From the NCBI GenBank assembly GCA_964036665.1, contig OZ038532.1:10434537-10498536 (forward strand): a DNA stretch of 64,000 nt, given 5' to 3'. Of the stretch, positions 9,309 to 20,946 are shown piece after piece. Origin of the DNA: Gordius sp. MW1 (Eukaryota; Nematomorpha; Gordioida; Gordea; Gordiidae). The position numbers and the translations under genes were made by a program. Position 1 is the stretch's first letter. Each line of letters opens with the position of its first letter. The notes under the pieces were generated by a model that was given only the letters and a program-made list of their open reading frames with translations, did not search any database and had not been told where the DNA came from.

Positions 9309-12274
9309 AAAAGGTCGAAACATTCTGTATCGCTAGAAGAGGAAACCGCTTATGTTAACTGGATCAACAAGCTAATTAAAGACGATCATGACCTTAAGTA
9401 TATGATGCCGTTGGAGGTGGGAAAATTCTTTCCAAAGTTAAAAGATGGTCTTTTGCTTTGTAAATTGGTTAACAGCGTCCAAGCCAATACCATAGATGAG
9501 AGGACTTTGAATAAATTTGAAGGCAAAGAATTGAGCATATTCAAGAAACATGAAAATTTAAACTTAGCAGTCAATTCAGCCAGGTCCATAGGCGTGAATA
9601 CTACCAACATACACGCAGAGGATTTTCTAAAGGAGAGACCACATCTTATACTAAGCTTCATGAGACAGATAATTATCATGGGGTTATTTGCGCGGCTTGA
9701 TTTAAAGTCGCACCCTGGCCTCCAGGTAAGAAAGCAATTTGTTAATCCTATAGCTAGATTCCGGCCCGAGCCCAATGTTACTAATTAATTAGCTATATTC
9801 AGGCTCTGGGCCAACATTTTTTTTAGTCGTAATTTCTCTGCTATTTAGAATTTATTTTACCTAAATATAATGAAACTAATTGTTAACAATCCATTACTAA
9901 ATACAGGAATAACCATGGATTTTTTTTGAAAATCTAATACTTATCATTTACAAATATCTAACTTTTAAATTAGTAAATTCTATTTTCGATTTTAAAATAA
10001 ATAGCTTTTGAGTCAATAATTAAAAGGCATTTAAAAAATTTATTATAAATGTATCCCTTTGCAACGTCGCCACTTTAAAAGATAGTGTGCTAATTAATTT
10101 TTCAAATCGCTATTGAAAAATAGTGCGCTGCAAGTAGAACGTTTCATAGTAAAACTGTATTTGTATTTTGTATCAATATTAAGCCAAAATAGTTTTACAT
10201 AGATCTTGCTTGCGTCCAAGAAATTGTAACTATATAAGTGAGAATCTGCAAAAGTAAAGATCTAGACCCTTATCAATTTTATTGCCTGACAAGGTTCCAA
10301 CCCACCCCACATGTTTTTGACATATGCCAGTCCCGATTTTGTCTAGCGACCTAACCGAAATGGTCATGATCCTTAATATGAATTTTTTAATTTTAAAGTC
10401 TAGTGGCAAACCTTTTAAATAAAGTTTTAAAACAATAATTTGGCACTGAAACAAAATTTAAATGTTTTTGATCTAAATGCTTTTTCTTTCATAGGTTTTA
10501 TTGAAACCTAATGAAGAATTATCGGACTTTATTAAAATGTCGCCCGAAAAAATATTGATACGTTGGGTCAACTACCAGTTGTCGCTGGCTAAGGTTAAGC
10601 GTCGCATGAAAAATTTTACGAAAGATTTGCAAGACTGCGAAATTTTTACACATTTGCTCAAACAAATAGCACCACAAGGGGTCACCATCAATACCGAAGC
10701 ATTGAGCGAACAAAATTTGACCAAGAGAGCCGACCTTATGTTAAATCAAGCGGCCATATTAAATTGTCGCGATTTTATAACATCGCGAGACGTCAGTTCG
10801 GGGAATTATAAATTGTGTTTGGCTTTCGTAGCCAATTTATTTAATAACCACCCAAGTCTGCCGGTAGATATATTGGAACCCCCGGAAGAGAGAATAGAGG
10901 AGACCCGGGAAGAGAAAACTTTCAGGAATTGGATAAACAGTCTAGGTGTCCAGCCACGTATTAAATACCTTTATCACGATCTTCAAGATGGGATTGTCCT
11001 GTGCCAGCTACTAGACAAAATGCAACCGAAATCCGTCGATTGGACCAAGGTGAAGAAAAGTTTTAAAAAAGCCACCGCAGCCATCGAAAAACGCGATAAT
11101 TGTGGTCAAGTTGTGGAAATAGCTAAAGGGCTGGGAGTTTCTTTGGTATTATTAGCAACCATAATTTGACATTGAAACTTATATTGTTATTTGATTAAAA
11201 CTGCAAAAAGACATCCCCATAAATATAGTATAACATTAGTTAATATTTTAAAAAATCTCGTTCATCTGCAGGTTGGTATAGGAGGCGGTGACATTTATGA
11301 GATGAAAAAGAACGCCATTTTGTCGCTTCTTTACCAGTTGTTGCACAAACAGACTGTATCAATATTAACGAAACTTAAGCCTGACGGCAAAATAATGGAC
11401 AAAGACGTGATTAATTGGGCAAACGCCAAACTAAAAGGTGCCGACAAAAAAAGAAGTTTCAAAAGTTTTCAGGACCCTGTCTTGGTTGATGGGATTATAC
11501 TGCTAGAATTACTTGAATGCATCAAACCAGGCAGAGTTAGTTGGGGGTAAATAAAACAATTGAAATAATATAATTAATATGTCTGATTGAATCTCAGGTT
11601 AGTCAAAGGGAATACAGACAATGGCCTACCGGATCCTGATATTAGCGACGAAGAGCGACTATCAAACATCGGTTACGCCTTTTCCTTAGCTAGAAAATTG
11701 GGAGCCGTCATTATAGCATTGCCTGAGGATCTTATTGAAGTAAGTATACTAATTAAATTATTTAAAACTTTGGTTGAACACTAAATATACATTAAAAGTC
11801 TCAATCATGTTGCTTTTGCTTAAATGGGTATTATTAATTGTTATATACTAAGCATAACCATCAGTCTCATCGATTTATCAACTTTAATAAATCGTTTAAG
11901 CTTTTCAATATGGTATTTCCTCAATAAGAAAGCAACTTATTACAGGGACTAGTTATTTATCTAAATTTCCATTTTTTTATTACAACCTATCAAACGTTAA
12001 GCTTAAAACGAAAATGATCATGACAATTTTTGCGTCTCTCATGACATTGGACACAGTAACAACGTCAATGCCCGACGAAGAGACAGAAGCATCTAGACTA
12101 AGCAAAAGTGGTGCTGGTAGCCCAAAACCTGGGATTAAATTAAGACCCGGCTCGTTGTCTAAACCGGGGGCTAAACCGGCGGTCGAGGCGAAAGCCGAAA
12201 GTCCTGAAGCTGAAGAGGAGGAGGAAGAGGAAGAGATGGAGGTCGAATTAGATGACGAGGAAGAAGAAGAATGA
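9309..12274 (+). CDS. Fim: Plastin/fimbrin, actin-bundling protein with four CH domains
   Basis: Cytoplasmic cross-linker of actin filaments. Exons: 9309-9725, 10495-11145, 11272-11546, 11598-11739 and 12002-12274, with matching phases (0,0,2,0) and GT-AG borders; 585 codons plus stop. Numbering from the putative Met-Asp start: CH1 about 10-135 ('ETAYVNWINKLI', 'DGLLLCKLVN', 'TIDERTLNK', 'HENLNLAVNSARSIG'); CH2 about 157-262 ('FTKDLQDCEIFTHLL', 'KLCLAFVANLFN'); CH3 about 278-383 ('REEKTFRNWINSLGV', 'DLQDGIVLCQLL'); CH4 about 399-514 ('FAFSLARKLGA'-like 'YAFSLARKLGA', 'ALPEDLIE', 'MIMTIFASLM'). These match vertebrate plastins in order and spacing. Odd points: no EF-hand pair is visible upstream, and after the usual end a tail of about 73 residues is Ser/Pro/Lys-rich, then almost pure Glu/Asp. 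An acidic tail is not typical of plastins. EF-hand exons further upstream, beyond the LINE, cannot be excluded. Confidence 0.93.
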
Positions 12275-12537
12275 AAATATAATTATTTAAGGCTTAGCAT
12301 TTTCACGATTAATAATAATATATACGAATAACTTACTGGCTTTTATATTGAATAATAGTAATTCTCCTAATTCGTTGGTTTTTGATGAAAGTTTCTTATT
12401 ACAATGTCATAGATTACTTAAATAATTTTTGCTGCGCAAGAGTATGATAGTGAATTTTAATAGGCATTTCCATTTGTATTTTAAAAAACACCACCCAATA
12501 ATGTTGAACAAGATTTTCATATAGACTCGTTATATAC

Positions 12538-12690
12538 ACAGGCGTAGTCAGCATAGGAATTAGAATGGGCAATAAATATTTAGGGAGGGGCAAAATGATC
12601 ATTTTTTGAAATTTCAGTCATTTCCACAAATTTTAGGATTTTGAGAGGGGGCAGCCGCCCCTCCATGCCCCCCCCCTGGCTAAACCCATG
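12538..12690. mobile_element. 153-bp MITE of the 'ggcgtagccagg' type
   Basis: Flanked by 9-bp direct repeats GTTATATAC (12529-12537 and 12691-12699). Ends ACAGGCGTAGTCAGC and, inward from the right, CATGGGTTTAGCCAGG. It carries G-rich and C-rich blocks in opposite halves. It lies about 260 bp after the plastin stop codon. Fragments of the same family recur at 32945-33080, 41730-42030, 43655-43845 and 60520-60600. Confidence 0.75.
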
Positions 12691-12699
12691 GTTATATAC

Positions 12700-13865
12700 C
12701 TTACTTACAAGAAGGCATTCCCTATTTATATCTAAATAATATTTTAAAGGATATTAAAATTAACACTTTTAAGATAGTGTTGAATATCATAAGATTTATA
12801 TGAGATAATGACTCGCCTTGGGCGCTTTTAAAATGTTAAAAAAAAAATTTATATTTAAATTTTATTTGCGAAAAATCTCATAGAAACATATTCCAACTTA
12901 AAAGGCAATTTATAATTTTATAGCTGTTCTAGCCCCGGTCTCCCTTAATGTGAATTTAACCCGTCAGGCGATTTTTGCACATTGCAATATATGCACTCAA
13001 AAATATTCCTCTTTCTTTAATCAAGGTGAAAGAAAGAGGAACATTTTCTTAAAATAAGAGAGAGGAGGGGAAAAGATAGTAAGTTTTTGGTAAACATAGA
13101 GTTTGCGAGCTATTTAAACTTGGTGGAAAAAGGATAATTAAAAAATCTAATAGATCGCGACGATAAAGGTATTCAAAATAAATGAGCTTAATAAATTAAA
13201 TTAGCGAGTCTTGAAATTAAAATAAGATGTGAGCTTGTCTTTTCAAATTTGAAGCAGGTTGATAGGTTCAAATATATCCAAGCTAATATATATGTTTAAT
13301 TAGACGCAAACGAATATATCCAATTAGACCTCAACTAATATATTTAAATAATAGGCATGATAATTCAAATAGTCTCTACAGTGTTTGCATGACAGAGATT
13401 ACAATGAGCAAGAAAATGTATGCTAATTTTTTTGAGACGCTAAAAATGCCAAAAGGGCTCAAAAATAAATTTCAAATAAGATTGCCTGGATAAATGCATA
13501 AAAAGCCGTCCGTCATTTATAAATTTATAATATCGTATTTGGTTGGAGCAATAAAATGTGTTTTTGAAAGTATAACTCCCAGAACGGAAATATTTTTAAA
13601 TATACTAAATCAACTCCCTCAAGCGCTCCTAAACCTAAGAGTGGCCATCCCCTTCCTGACCAACCCGAGATTTAAGAGTTTCAAGAATTTATTGAATCGA
13701 TTGAATGTTTAAAATTGGTTGCTACTTATTATTAACGAATAATTAAATTTAGCGCGATATAAAAGCCACGTAGATGATTAAGATAGCGGAATATACAGTG
13801 GTTGAACAGTGAGTTTATTAATCTCTGCTTTCATATAGCTAGGGAATACATTTCGCAGTTCCAAT
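12700..13865. other. Intergenic DNA, no gene seen
   Basis: Nothing recognisable. A 72-codon open frame at 13494-13712 has no signal peptide, motif or splice context that would support it. Confidence 0.4.
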
Positions 13866-14010
13866 CCATAGCGTCATACGCAAAACGCAGACCCTAACTC
13901 TAAACAAATTTTTAACTCTATTTTCAAACTTAATTCAAAGCTAACGTCTTAAATGAGGTGTTCATCCAAACATAGACAAATAATAGAAAAATTTGTATTC
14001 GTTTTTAAGA

Positions 14011-14016
14011 TTTATT
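14011..14016 (-). terminator. Poly(A) signal of gene A1
   Basis: AATAAA on the - strand, about 85 nt after the stop codon. The paralogous gene A2 has AATAAA at the matching place (45019-45024), within otherwise alignable 3' flanks. Confidence 0.6.
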
Positions 14017-14100
14017 ATTAATCCAAGGTTCATAAGATATAACAATATCAATAATAAGATTAATATTTTATTTTAAATAATTTCGTTTCCATATCGATCT

Positions 14101-14663
14101 TCAAAAACCATACATTCCGTACAAGCCATTATTATTGCTATAGTGGTGATGATGATGAGAATGATGGGAATGATGATGATGACTTCTTTTAGTTCTTACC
14201 TTGTTATTTTCATTTTCTGAATTCTCTAAACTTTCTGCCCTCTTTACTCGCGCTAGAGCAACATGTCTTTTACGTCTCTCATTCTCGAGTAAAAAATTTT
14301 GTCCTGCTTCGGCAAAATCATTTTTAGAGATTGACAATGCTCTAGATTCTTGCACCAATACGCTGAAAATTACGAACGTGGCTATGAGCTGTTAAAAATC
14401 ACAAATAAATAGAATTGCAATGCGCTTTTACATTTTAATTTACAAAAATATACTTATACTAAATAAGTTTTAATCCGATAGTTTATTTTCGTAAATAAGC
14501 TATTTAATATATGTTGTTTAGAAACTGGTTTTTAAATTAAAAATATTTAACATTTAAATCATTGTAATTGAGTAATTAAAAACATTCAAGTAAATGCATG
14601 TTAATCTATATAAAATTGATTTAGACTTACAAAACTCACAAGGGTAGAATTGTTGATCTGCAT
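14101..14663 (-). CDS. Secreted His-rich, furin-site precursor, gene A1
   Basis: Unrecognised family. Two exons: 14631-14663 (11 codons, donor gtaagt) and 14101-14388 (acceptor ttaacag), phase-0 junction, 106 residues. The join makes a good signal peptide: MQINNST, then a hydrophobic run 'LVSFLIATFVIFSVLV' and a likely cut after 'QESRA'. Neither exon alone encodes it, which supports the gene model. The mature part has basic cleavage sites ERRKR, RVKR and RTKR. The last releases a peptide of about 28 residues with alternating His and Ser (16 or so His), then 'SNNNGLYGMYGF'. Gene A2 is its paralogue and the B genes share the architecture. It could be a prohormone, a metal-binding or antimicrobial peptide, or an adhesive secretion; function is not shown by the sequence. 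Its expression is probably driven by the TATA box at 14705. Confidence 0.85.
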
Positions 14664-14704
14664 CTTATAAGAATATCAGTTGTTAAATTCCCCCAAAAGA
14701 GTCT

Positions 14705-14712
14705 CTTTTATA
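14705..14712 (-). promoter_or_regulatory. TATA box of gene A1
   Basis: TATAAAAG on the - strand, 42 nt before the ATG, within AAAGTATAAAAG, which is identical in gene A2. This leaves a 5' leader of only about 15-20 nt. Confidence 0.75.
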
Positions 14713-14793
14713 CTTTTATCGCTAGCTTTTTAAGCCAATTCTAGTTAATTAAATCGATTAAATTCGTCAAAATATCAGTCGTGATTGGGCCTA

Positions 14794-14808
14794 TGACATT
14801 TGATGTCA
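14794..14808 (-). promoter_or_regulatory. Palindromic upstream motif of A genes
   Basis: TGACATTTGATGTCA, a perfect 6-bp inverted repeat with a 3-bp spacer. It is unchanged upstream of gene A2 (45896-45910) and sits in a conserved stretch about 85 bp beyond the TATA box. The half-sites TGACA resemble TALE homeodomain (Meis-type) sites; that reading is inference. Confidence 0.6.
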
Positions 14809-14867
14809 GTAAAGGGCTTTAACAATCTCAAACAAGTTATGCTGTCGAAATTGATTCAAGGTTACAA

Positions 14868-14955
14868 TAAATTGGCACATTTGAAGAATTCAATTAACTA
14901 ATAATCTTACGACTTCTACTTGACATATAGAGGTGAACACCTATAACAGGTAACC
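14868..14955. repeat. Cluster-associated conserved block, copy at A1
   Basis: About 90 bp with the pattern 'ttggcac...attcaatta...acgacttct...tgac...aacacctataa'. The same block occurs at 19171-19260, 45972-46060, 51690-51760 and 57345-57416, one copy for each gene of the secreted-precursor cluster. Confidence 0.75.
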
Positions 14956-15333
14956 AAAATTTTGTTTTACTAATATTTGTGTCACTAGCCAAAATTCTGA
15001 TAAGATTTAAAGGGAATCTTTTGAAACGTTAATATAAGGATTAATAATAAGAATTTAGTGCTTTAAAACTGTTGCAATTCCTATTTTCATAGGAATAACC
15101 CTAAATACACTTGACAATCTTTCGGATTTTTTCCTGGAAGCTCAAGAGAGATGTGGAAAATCTTTCAAAAATGATTTTAACGCTTCTTTTAATATTATTA
15201 TGAGAACACAATATTTATTGTTCATAGATCAATGTTCTTTGCCTAGCGATTGTATCTCTTTAAAATCCTTTGAGTTAGTTCCCAAATTATTTTAAATTTT
15301 CCCAATCCATGTGAACATGCAAGTTCTTATAAA

Positions 15334-15748
15334 CAGGGGTTTGTGCCGAACCCGAACCCCTGAAACCAAACCGGGTAAACCCGATGTTTTACAGAAACCG
15401 AACCCATTTTTAAAAATACCCTTAAAACCCGAACCCGATGAATACAAATAAGGGTTCGGGTCGGATTTTTAATTTAAAAATATATTGTGAATTGAATATC
15501 TCAGTTTTCTCTATCATGACAATGTAACGAAAACCATACGATTGTAATTTCAATATTTTTATGTTTCCGGCATTTTTCATTCATTAATCGATACTAATTA
15601 TCTCAAGAATTATTTGTAAGTATTATATATATAATTGATATAATATAATTTCTTGAACCTGTACCCGAACCCAAAATCAATTGATCTCAAAATTTCTGCC
15701 AAACCCGAACACGAACCCGATTTTATTTTGGGCGCGTTCAAACCCCTG
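15334..15748. mobile_element. 415-bp hAT-type MITE (CAGGGGTTTG ends)
   Basis: Ends CAGGGGTTTG and CAAACCCCTG, with perfect 8-bp flanking repeats CTTATAAA (15326-15333, 15749-15756). Subterminal regions are runs of 'gaacccgaaccc'. A related 791-bp copy lies at 33891-34681 in the opposite sense. Confidence 0.9.
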
Positions 15749-15988
15749 CTTATAAAAGCTTTAAAACTGGTTTGAACTGTAAACTAACTGATTCGTGCAC
15801 TTGTTTATGTGTAGAGAGGCTAATTTATAAATTCGCTATATTAGGCTATGGCTATAATTGAAAGAAATGTCTTAACTTTGAAATAATGTCACATGCCATA
15901 AAGCAAATTCTGATTTCGAGTTATTGTTTATGCCTATGTAGAGCAGGCGGGTCGGGGGGCCTTTGGTATAAAATAAAAAAGAAATGCA

Positions 15989-16173
15989 GGTGGCCTTTCA
16001 ACTCGCCGAAAACAATCTCGCCGAAACTCACCAAGGGACATTTTCTGATTGGTTGTTTAATGTCCCCAAGCTTAAAATCGTCCCCCATTCAACCAATCAC
16101 AAATTAGGGGACCTTTTTTAGCTTGGGGATATTAAATTCGGCGAGATTGTTTTCGGCGAGTTGACGGGCCACC
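15989..16173. mobile_element. 185-bp Mutator-like MITE
   Basis: Inverted ends of about 38 bp, GGTGGCC....CTCGCCGAAAACAATCTCG, with near-perfect 9-bp flanking repeats (agaaatgca at 15980-15988, agaaattca at 16174-16182). A 9-bp duplication suggests a MULE. The copy at 20792-20946 has a perfect 9-bp duplication. Confidence 0.85.
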
Positions 16174-16184
16174 AGAAATTCATA

Positions 16185-17585
16185 TTAGGTGGTGAAACTA
16201 GCAATAATATAATTAGCTACATTTAGAAATTGGAATATTTTTATCCAAATTAAACTTCTGATGAAGGGTTGTGTACGCTTAATGTTCAAAAATGAAAAAA
16301 ATTATTCATCAGTACTTTTCTAAAAAAAAGTATTTTACAAGTAAAGCTACTTATATTTTTATTTTATTGATTTTGATTTAGATAATTGAAATTACTTATT
16401 TATTAATTAAATCTAGCTAGATATTTGCAAAATGGCCAGCTTAATTAACATTACATTAAAAAAGTTTAAATTAAGACCACATGTAATATATGTCGGACTT
16501 TCCCATTTTTAAGTTACTTGGGATTGCGATTAAACATTTTAGGCTTATTTTTCAGAATTTTGGGAACCCTGAAGTTAATATATACAACCCAAAATTATCG
16601 ATGTTTAACTAACATCCATAAAATCATATATATTATAAAAATCATTCTTACTTTATAGACAAATCTGGGCAAAACATTTAGTACGTTTTTAAATAAGTAT
16701 GCATCGATTACAATTTTATAAATATTGGAAAGTTTAATTTAATATTTTGTAAACATATTTGAATTGCTTAAAACTCTATATTCTAATTCGCTAAATTAAT
16801 AAGGATAATTTTAATAAAAATTTTAATAAGATCATCATCTAAATTTGAATGGGATCTTATCTATAGTAAAAGCTTTCAAGCCTATAAAAAAAGTTGTGTG
16901 AAATGGCCCATTTAAGAAACACTATAAGCTCGTGAGTTGATTTTCTACTGAAATTTTAGCTTAATTTAATGTTTAAAATATGTCTTATATTTGTGAATCA
17001 AATGTGAATTTGCAATATTCAATTAGATATCATGAATTAAAATTGAATATTAGAAATAATGAATTCACTGGCATATCATTAAAAAATAAAATTAAGGCAT
17101 ACGATTGTTATTTTATATAGGGGACTGGGGCTAGAATAGCCATAAAAAATTAAATCGCGTTTAAGAAAAACTAAAGATTATTTTTTCACCTTTTTTGTTT
17201 AAATATGTTTTTAATGTCTATTTTTAATTGGAGAAAAAATTTTGAAAAGTAGATAGGTTTTTTTGGGAAACAAAGGGGACTTAATAGCCATAAAAAATTA
17301 ACGTTTTAAATTAACTAAAAATGTTTTTTTAAATATTTTATTTGAATATATTTTTATAGTCTATTACCACTATTCCTGGGGGATCCTAGGGAGGGTTAAA
17401 GGATGAAGCGAGTTGCATACGTCAGGGTAGAGATGAGGTAAGGGGACACGAAGGATTTTAGGTCGCGCACCCTAGTGTAGTGGCTAGGGGGGAGCAATGG
17501 GAATTGGGGGGGGGGGGGGGTAATGGGGCTTGGGAGGGGTAATGACTAGGAAGGAGGGGAGTCGTTTAATAAATGTTTAAAAAAT
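16185..17585. other. Intergenic DNA, no gene seen
   Basis: A+T-rich with two partial copies of a 'taatagccataaaaaattaa' segment (about 17120 and 17280) and a G run near 17505. No protein or RNA gene is supported. Confidence 0.4.
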
Positions 17586-17589
17586 AACA

Positions 17590-17960
17590 GATTACATTTT
17601 GAAAAGGTGTCGGACCGAGCTCTAGTCGGCTAAAAATTAAAAAAAAAATTTTAGCCGGGTCGGGTCAGAAATGTCAAATTAAACAATGGCCTTTATTTAT
17701 TTTTAGGCCAACATTAGCCAGAAATGTAGTTTGCCATTATAAACCAACAAATTGGACGAATTTTAGAAAGAATAAGTTAAGGCCCAAAATAAAAAAGGAT
17801 TAAAGCCCCGGGCCAAGATCAGGCAAATTAAATTCAAACAATGAGAATTATTTATCTCTAACCAAATTAACAAGTTGGACGAGTTTCGTAAATAATCAGT
17901 TAAGACCCAAAAATAAAAAATAAAATGGATATGGACAAGGCTCAGATTGATTAAATTCAA
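17590..17960 (-). repeat. Old monomers related to the 167-bp satellite
   Basis: On the - strand 'tttataatggcaaactacatttctggctaa' and a following 'tttaatttgac...cgacccggc' track the satellite core ('tttataatggatgaatgcggaactggctaa', 'ttgatttgtctgacacggcc'). Two diverged units of about 180 bp can be traced. Confidence 0.55.
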
Positions 17961-19170
17961 ACAGTGGTCAAGGAGGTGTTGTGAGAATGTTGTTCTTACT
18001 CTTTCGAAGAAGATACCCGTTCTGAATCACAACACTACTATCAACACAGAAAACATTATAATAGCTAAGTATTCTGCCATAAAGATTACAGCAAAATAAC
18101 CAGAATAATTTAATTTTAGCCGGAAAATTACCCAGAATCGTAGTTTTTCATTCGAAACTAATAAGCTGGACAAGCTTAATTAATCAGGAGATATTTATAA
18201 ATGATGTCGGGGCGTACTCTTCCCTGAGTCCAAAAAAGAAAAAGTTTAAGAAAAAGCTTTTTGCCGAAAATTCAATTTAGAAATAAAAGGTATGTATATG
18301 CTTTTAAGGTATATTAGTATCTTAGTCCTTTGTCCGACTATGAATATTTAATTAATTTAATATTTCATTTGAATCAAATGTGTTTAATATTTTCCAACTA
18401 CACCTCTGATCTACATCACTGTTTATAACTATAGGTGAGACGTTTTCAACTACATCCATACCATAGATATCCATAAATAATATATATTTTGACAGTAAAT
18501 GCTTAATTAGGCTTGAATACGTATATGTTTTGTCCATATGTGCTCAGGTAAGAACTTAAAATATAAACCATAATATTCATAACATTTGAAATATGAATGA
18601 AATTAATTACTATATTAAACATAATCGCTTAGTTAGATTCTTACTAGCAATGAAAGGGTCTGGTGTTTTCATGGGTGCACAATCATATTCGGAAATATAA
18701 TAATGGTGGGGTAGTAGCTTTTTTAAAAAAATGTAAGTAATAAAATGAAATGTATATATTTGATTTTCAGGTATTTATAAGTGTCTTAAGATCTTTATGC
18801 AACTTACTATAATAATTTAACCCATTTAGTTTATTTATTAATCAAGCTTTTTTCAAATTTTGGTTAAGGGGGGGGGGGGGGCAATTTCGCTCCCCCCCCC
18901 CCGGTTAAGCGCCCGTTGCCTCTTCTATTAGCTATTGCATCACTGCTTTAGCAGCTCTTAGATTAAGAATCGCCTTATGAGATGTTTAATATATTTGAAT
19001 AAATAAGCTTTGCAATGAATTAAAATTTTTTGTCCTAATTGCGGTTTTTAAAATCAATTTATACAGTGATGTTACTTTTAAGTAAACCTATCCAATTGCA
19101 TTTGTTGAAAATGTAAACACGATTAAAAATCCTAGATACAGTTGCATTTTTAAAGTCGGACTTTTTGATC
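17961..19170. other. Intergenic DNA with a G/C-run palindrome
   Basis: No gene is supported. At about 18866-18905 a G run and a C run are separated by 'caatttcgct', so a perfect-looking hairpin is possible. Confidence 0.4.
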
Positions 19171-19260
19171 AATTAATTTGGCATTTGTACAGAATTCAAT
19201 TAGTAAGCGATTACGACTTCTAAATGACTTACAAAGGGAGCAACTTATAATGGGAGCCAA
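19171..19260. repeat. Cluster-associated conserved block, copy at B1
   Basis: 'aatttggcatttgt...attcaattag...acgacttctaaatgactta...gcaacttataatgggagcc'. It lies 3' of gene B1, as in the other B genes, but 5' of the A genes, as expected for an intergenic spacer of a head-to-tail array. Confidence 0.75.
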
Positions 19261-19667
19261 CATCTTGTTATAGCTATAGATGTGACGCCAAAAAAAATTA
19301 CAAAATTTTAAATTTAATAAAAAAATTTTGAAAAATTTACATGATTGTAAATAAGAGTTTATGGTTTCTATTTTTTGTCAAAATTGACTTTAATAATTTT
19401 ATTTAACAAAAACAATCTTCAACTTTATAAAAGTTAATCTACCGTACAAGTTTAGCTTAGAATTAAATAGTATAACAAAATGAAAAAAGGTCATTTTTAT
19501 TTAATTTGATTTAACAATTAATCCTGCAAGATGGCTAAACTATCTCAAAACTTTAACTGACGCCTTGAGTAGGTGTAAAACAGTTCACACTCTTCGCCAT
19601 CTGGACATTTATAAGCCATAACCATAAGTTTATAAAACTAACAACGCATCCGTCCGACATTTTGATA

Positions 19668-19673
19668 TTTATT
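19668..19673 (-). terminator. Poly(A) signal of gene B1
   Basis: AATAAA on the - strand about 110 nt after the stop, within a stretch conserved at B2 and B3 ('ttt[t/g]atatttatta'). Confidence 0.6.
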
Positions 19674-19782
19674 AAAGATATAGTAAGCAGAATGATTAAT
19701 CTAAAAAGCTAAAGTATATTCATATATATACGTATGTGCAAGAGTCTAATAATTTTATATGTGCAAGCCAGAATGGGATAGC

Positions 19783-20315
19783 TTATTTTCCGTATCTGTA
19801 TCTTCTGTTGGAGTGAGAATGATGAGAACTTCTCTTCCTTCTACCGGATCCACTGCTTCTTTTCCTTCTGCCAGAATGGCTACTCCTTTTCCTTCTACCA
19901 GAGTGACTTGATTCTTCTAAATCTTCGTCAAGCAGGGATCTCTTATTGCCGTTTGCTTTTGCCAAAGCACGTTTAGCGCGGAGACCTTGATTACCAAACG
20001 CTACTTCATCATCGGCTATAGCTAGGTTGTCAGCATTCGAGGCTTTAATTGCGCTACCCGTGACCCCAGAGCTCAAGTAGCGGTAATTTATGAGCCCGAT
20101 TAGCTGCGAAATAGAAAAATATTAAGGTGCAAATAGTTTTTATTTAATTATTTAGGACAATTATATGTTTTACACTAAAATCAGACGGGTTTAAAATTGA
20201 TGAAAAGACAAAAACTGTTTTGAGGCTCCTCTTAAAACATTAATATGGTGGTTATAGAATATATTTATAATTATATAATTACCAAAAATATAGCAGCACT
20301 GTTGGTAAGTTTCAT
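19783..20315 (-). CDS. Secreted multi-RRKR peptide precursor, gene B1
   Basis: Unrecognised family. Exons 20283-20315 (11 codons) and 19783-20103, phase-0 intron of 179 nt, 117 residues. The junction completes a signal peptide (MKLTNS, then 'AAIFLLIGLI'). After an acidic spacer come cleavage sites RAKR and NKR, then 'SSHSGRRKR', 'SSHSGRRKR' (first copy slightly altered) and 'SSGSGRRKR', and a His/Ser stretch ending 'RRYRYGK'. G-RRKR repeats are what a proprotein convertase plus amidating enzyme would turn into short amidated peptides, and the terminal Tyr-Gly-Lys could give a Tyr-amide. That reading follows general prohormone rules and is not proven. Paralogues: 52391 and 59585; the A genes share exon design and promoter. 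An antimicrobial or matrix role is possible. Confidence 0.88.
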
Positions 20316-20356
20316 TGTTAAGGTGAAGAGTTATTATATTATGAAATTCAAAATTG

Positions 20357-20364
20357 CTTTTATA
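20357..20364 (-). promoter_or_regulatory. TATA box of gene B1
   Basis: TATAAAAG on the - strand, 42 nt upstream of the ATG; B2, B3, A1 and A2 match in position. A CCAAT box (GTTGCCAATC, 20441-20450) lies about 80 bp further up and is conserved in all three B genes. Confidence 0.75.
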
Positions 20365-20791
20365 GGTAAAAAATCGGAAAAATAAGATGAAAGTTGGCTA
20401 ATTTATTTAAGTCTTAATCCAAAAGATATAATAAACCATTGATTGGCAACACTTTTAATCATCTGAATTGCCTCAGTCTTGGCCATGGGCTAATTGGATC
20501 TATCTCTGTGGAAATGTTCGACTTTCATTTTTGTGAATTGTTGTAAGGTTTGGCTAAATAACCAAATTTAAATAAATTTTTTAGGGAATGGAGTCTTGTG
20601 AATCCAATTTATAGCCCGCAAAATGGTGCCATTATTTTGCGTATATTCAAACCAAACCAATCTAATACAAATACGATTTGGATGAAAGATGCAAATAGTT
20701 TCATTCGATCTCATCGCAACTCTTGAAACCCTCAAACAAGTTCAACTCTCTCATTTTGACGTATATGAGAAGGGTTGCATTTGTTTTTAAA

Positions 20792-20946
20792 GGTGGCCCT
20801 TCAACTTGCCGAAAACCATCTCGCCGAATCACCTTGGGACATTTTGTGATTGGTTGAATGGGGGGGCATTTATAAATTAGAGGACATTTTTTAACCGTGG
20901 GACATTAAATTCGGCGAAATTGTTTTCGGCGAGTTTATAGGGCACC
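20792..20946. mobile_element. 155-bp Mutator-like MITE
   Basis: Same family as 15989-16173: ends GGTGGCCCTTCAACTTG and GGTGCCC inward from the right, inner 'ttcggcga' arms. Flanked by a perfect 9-bp repeat GTTTTTAAA (20783-20791, 20947-20955). Confidence 0.9.

Noticed and set aside
9386-9775. 129-codon - strand frame
   Set aside because: Antisense shadow of the plastin CH1 exon.
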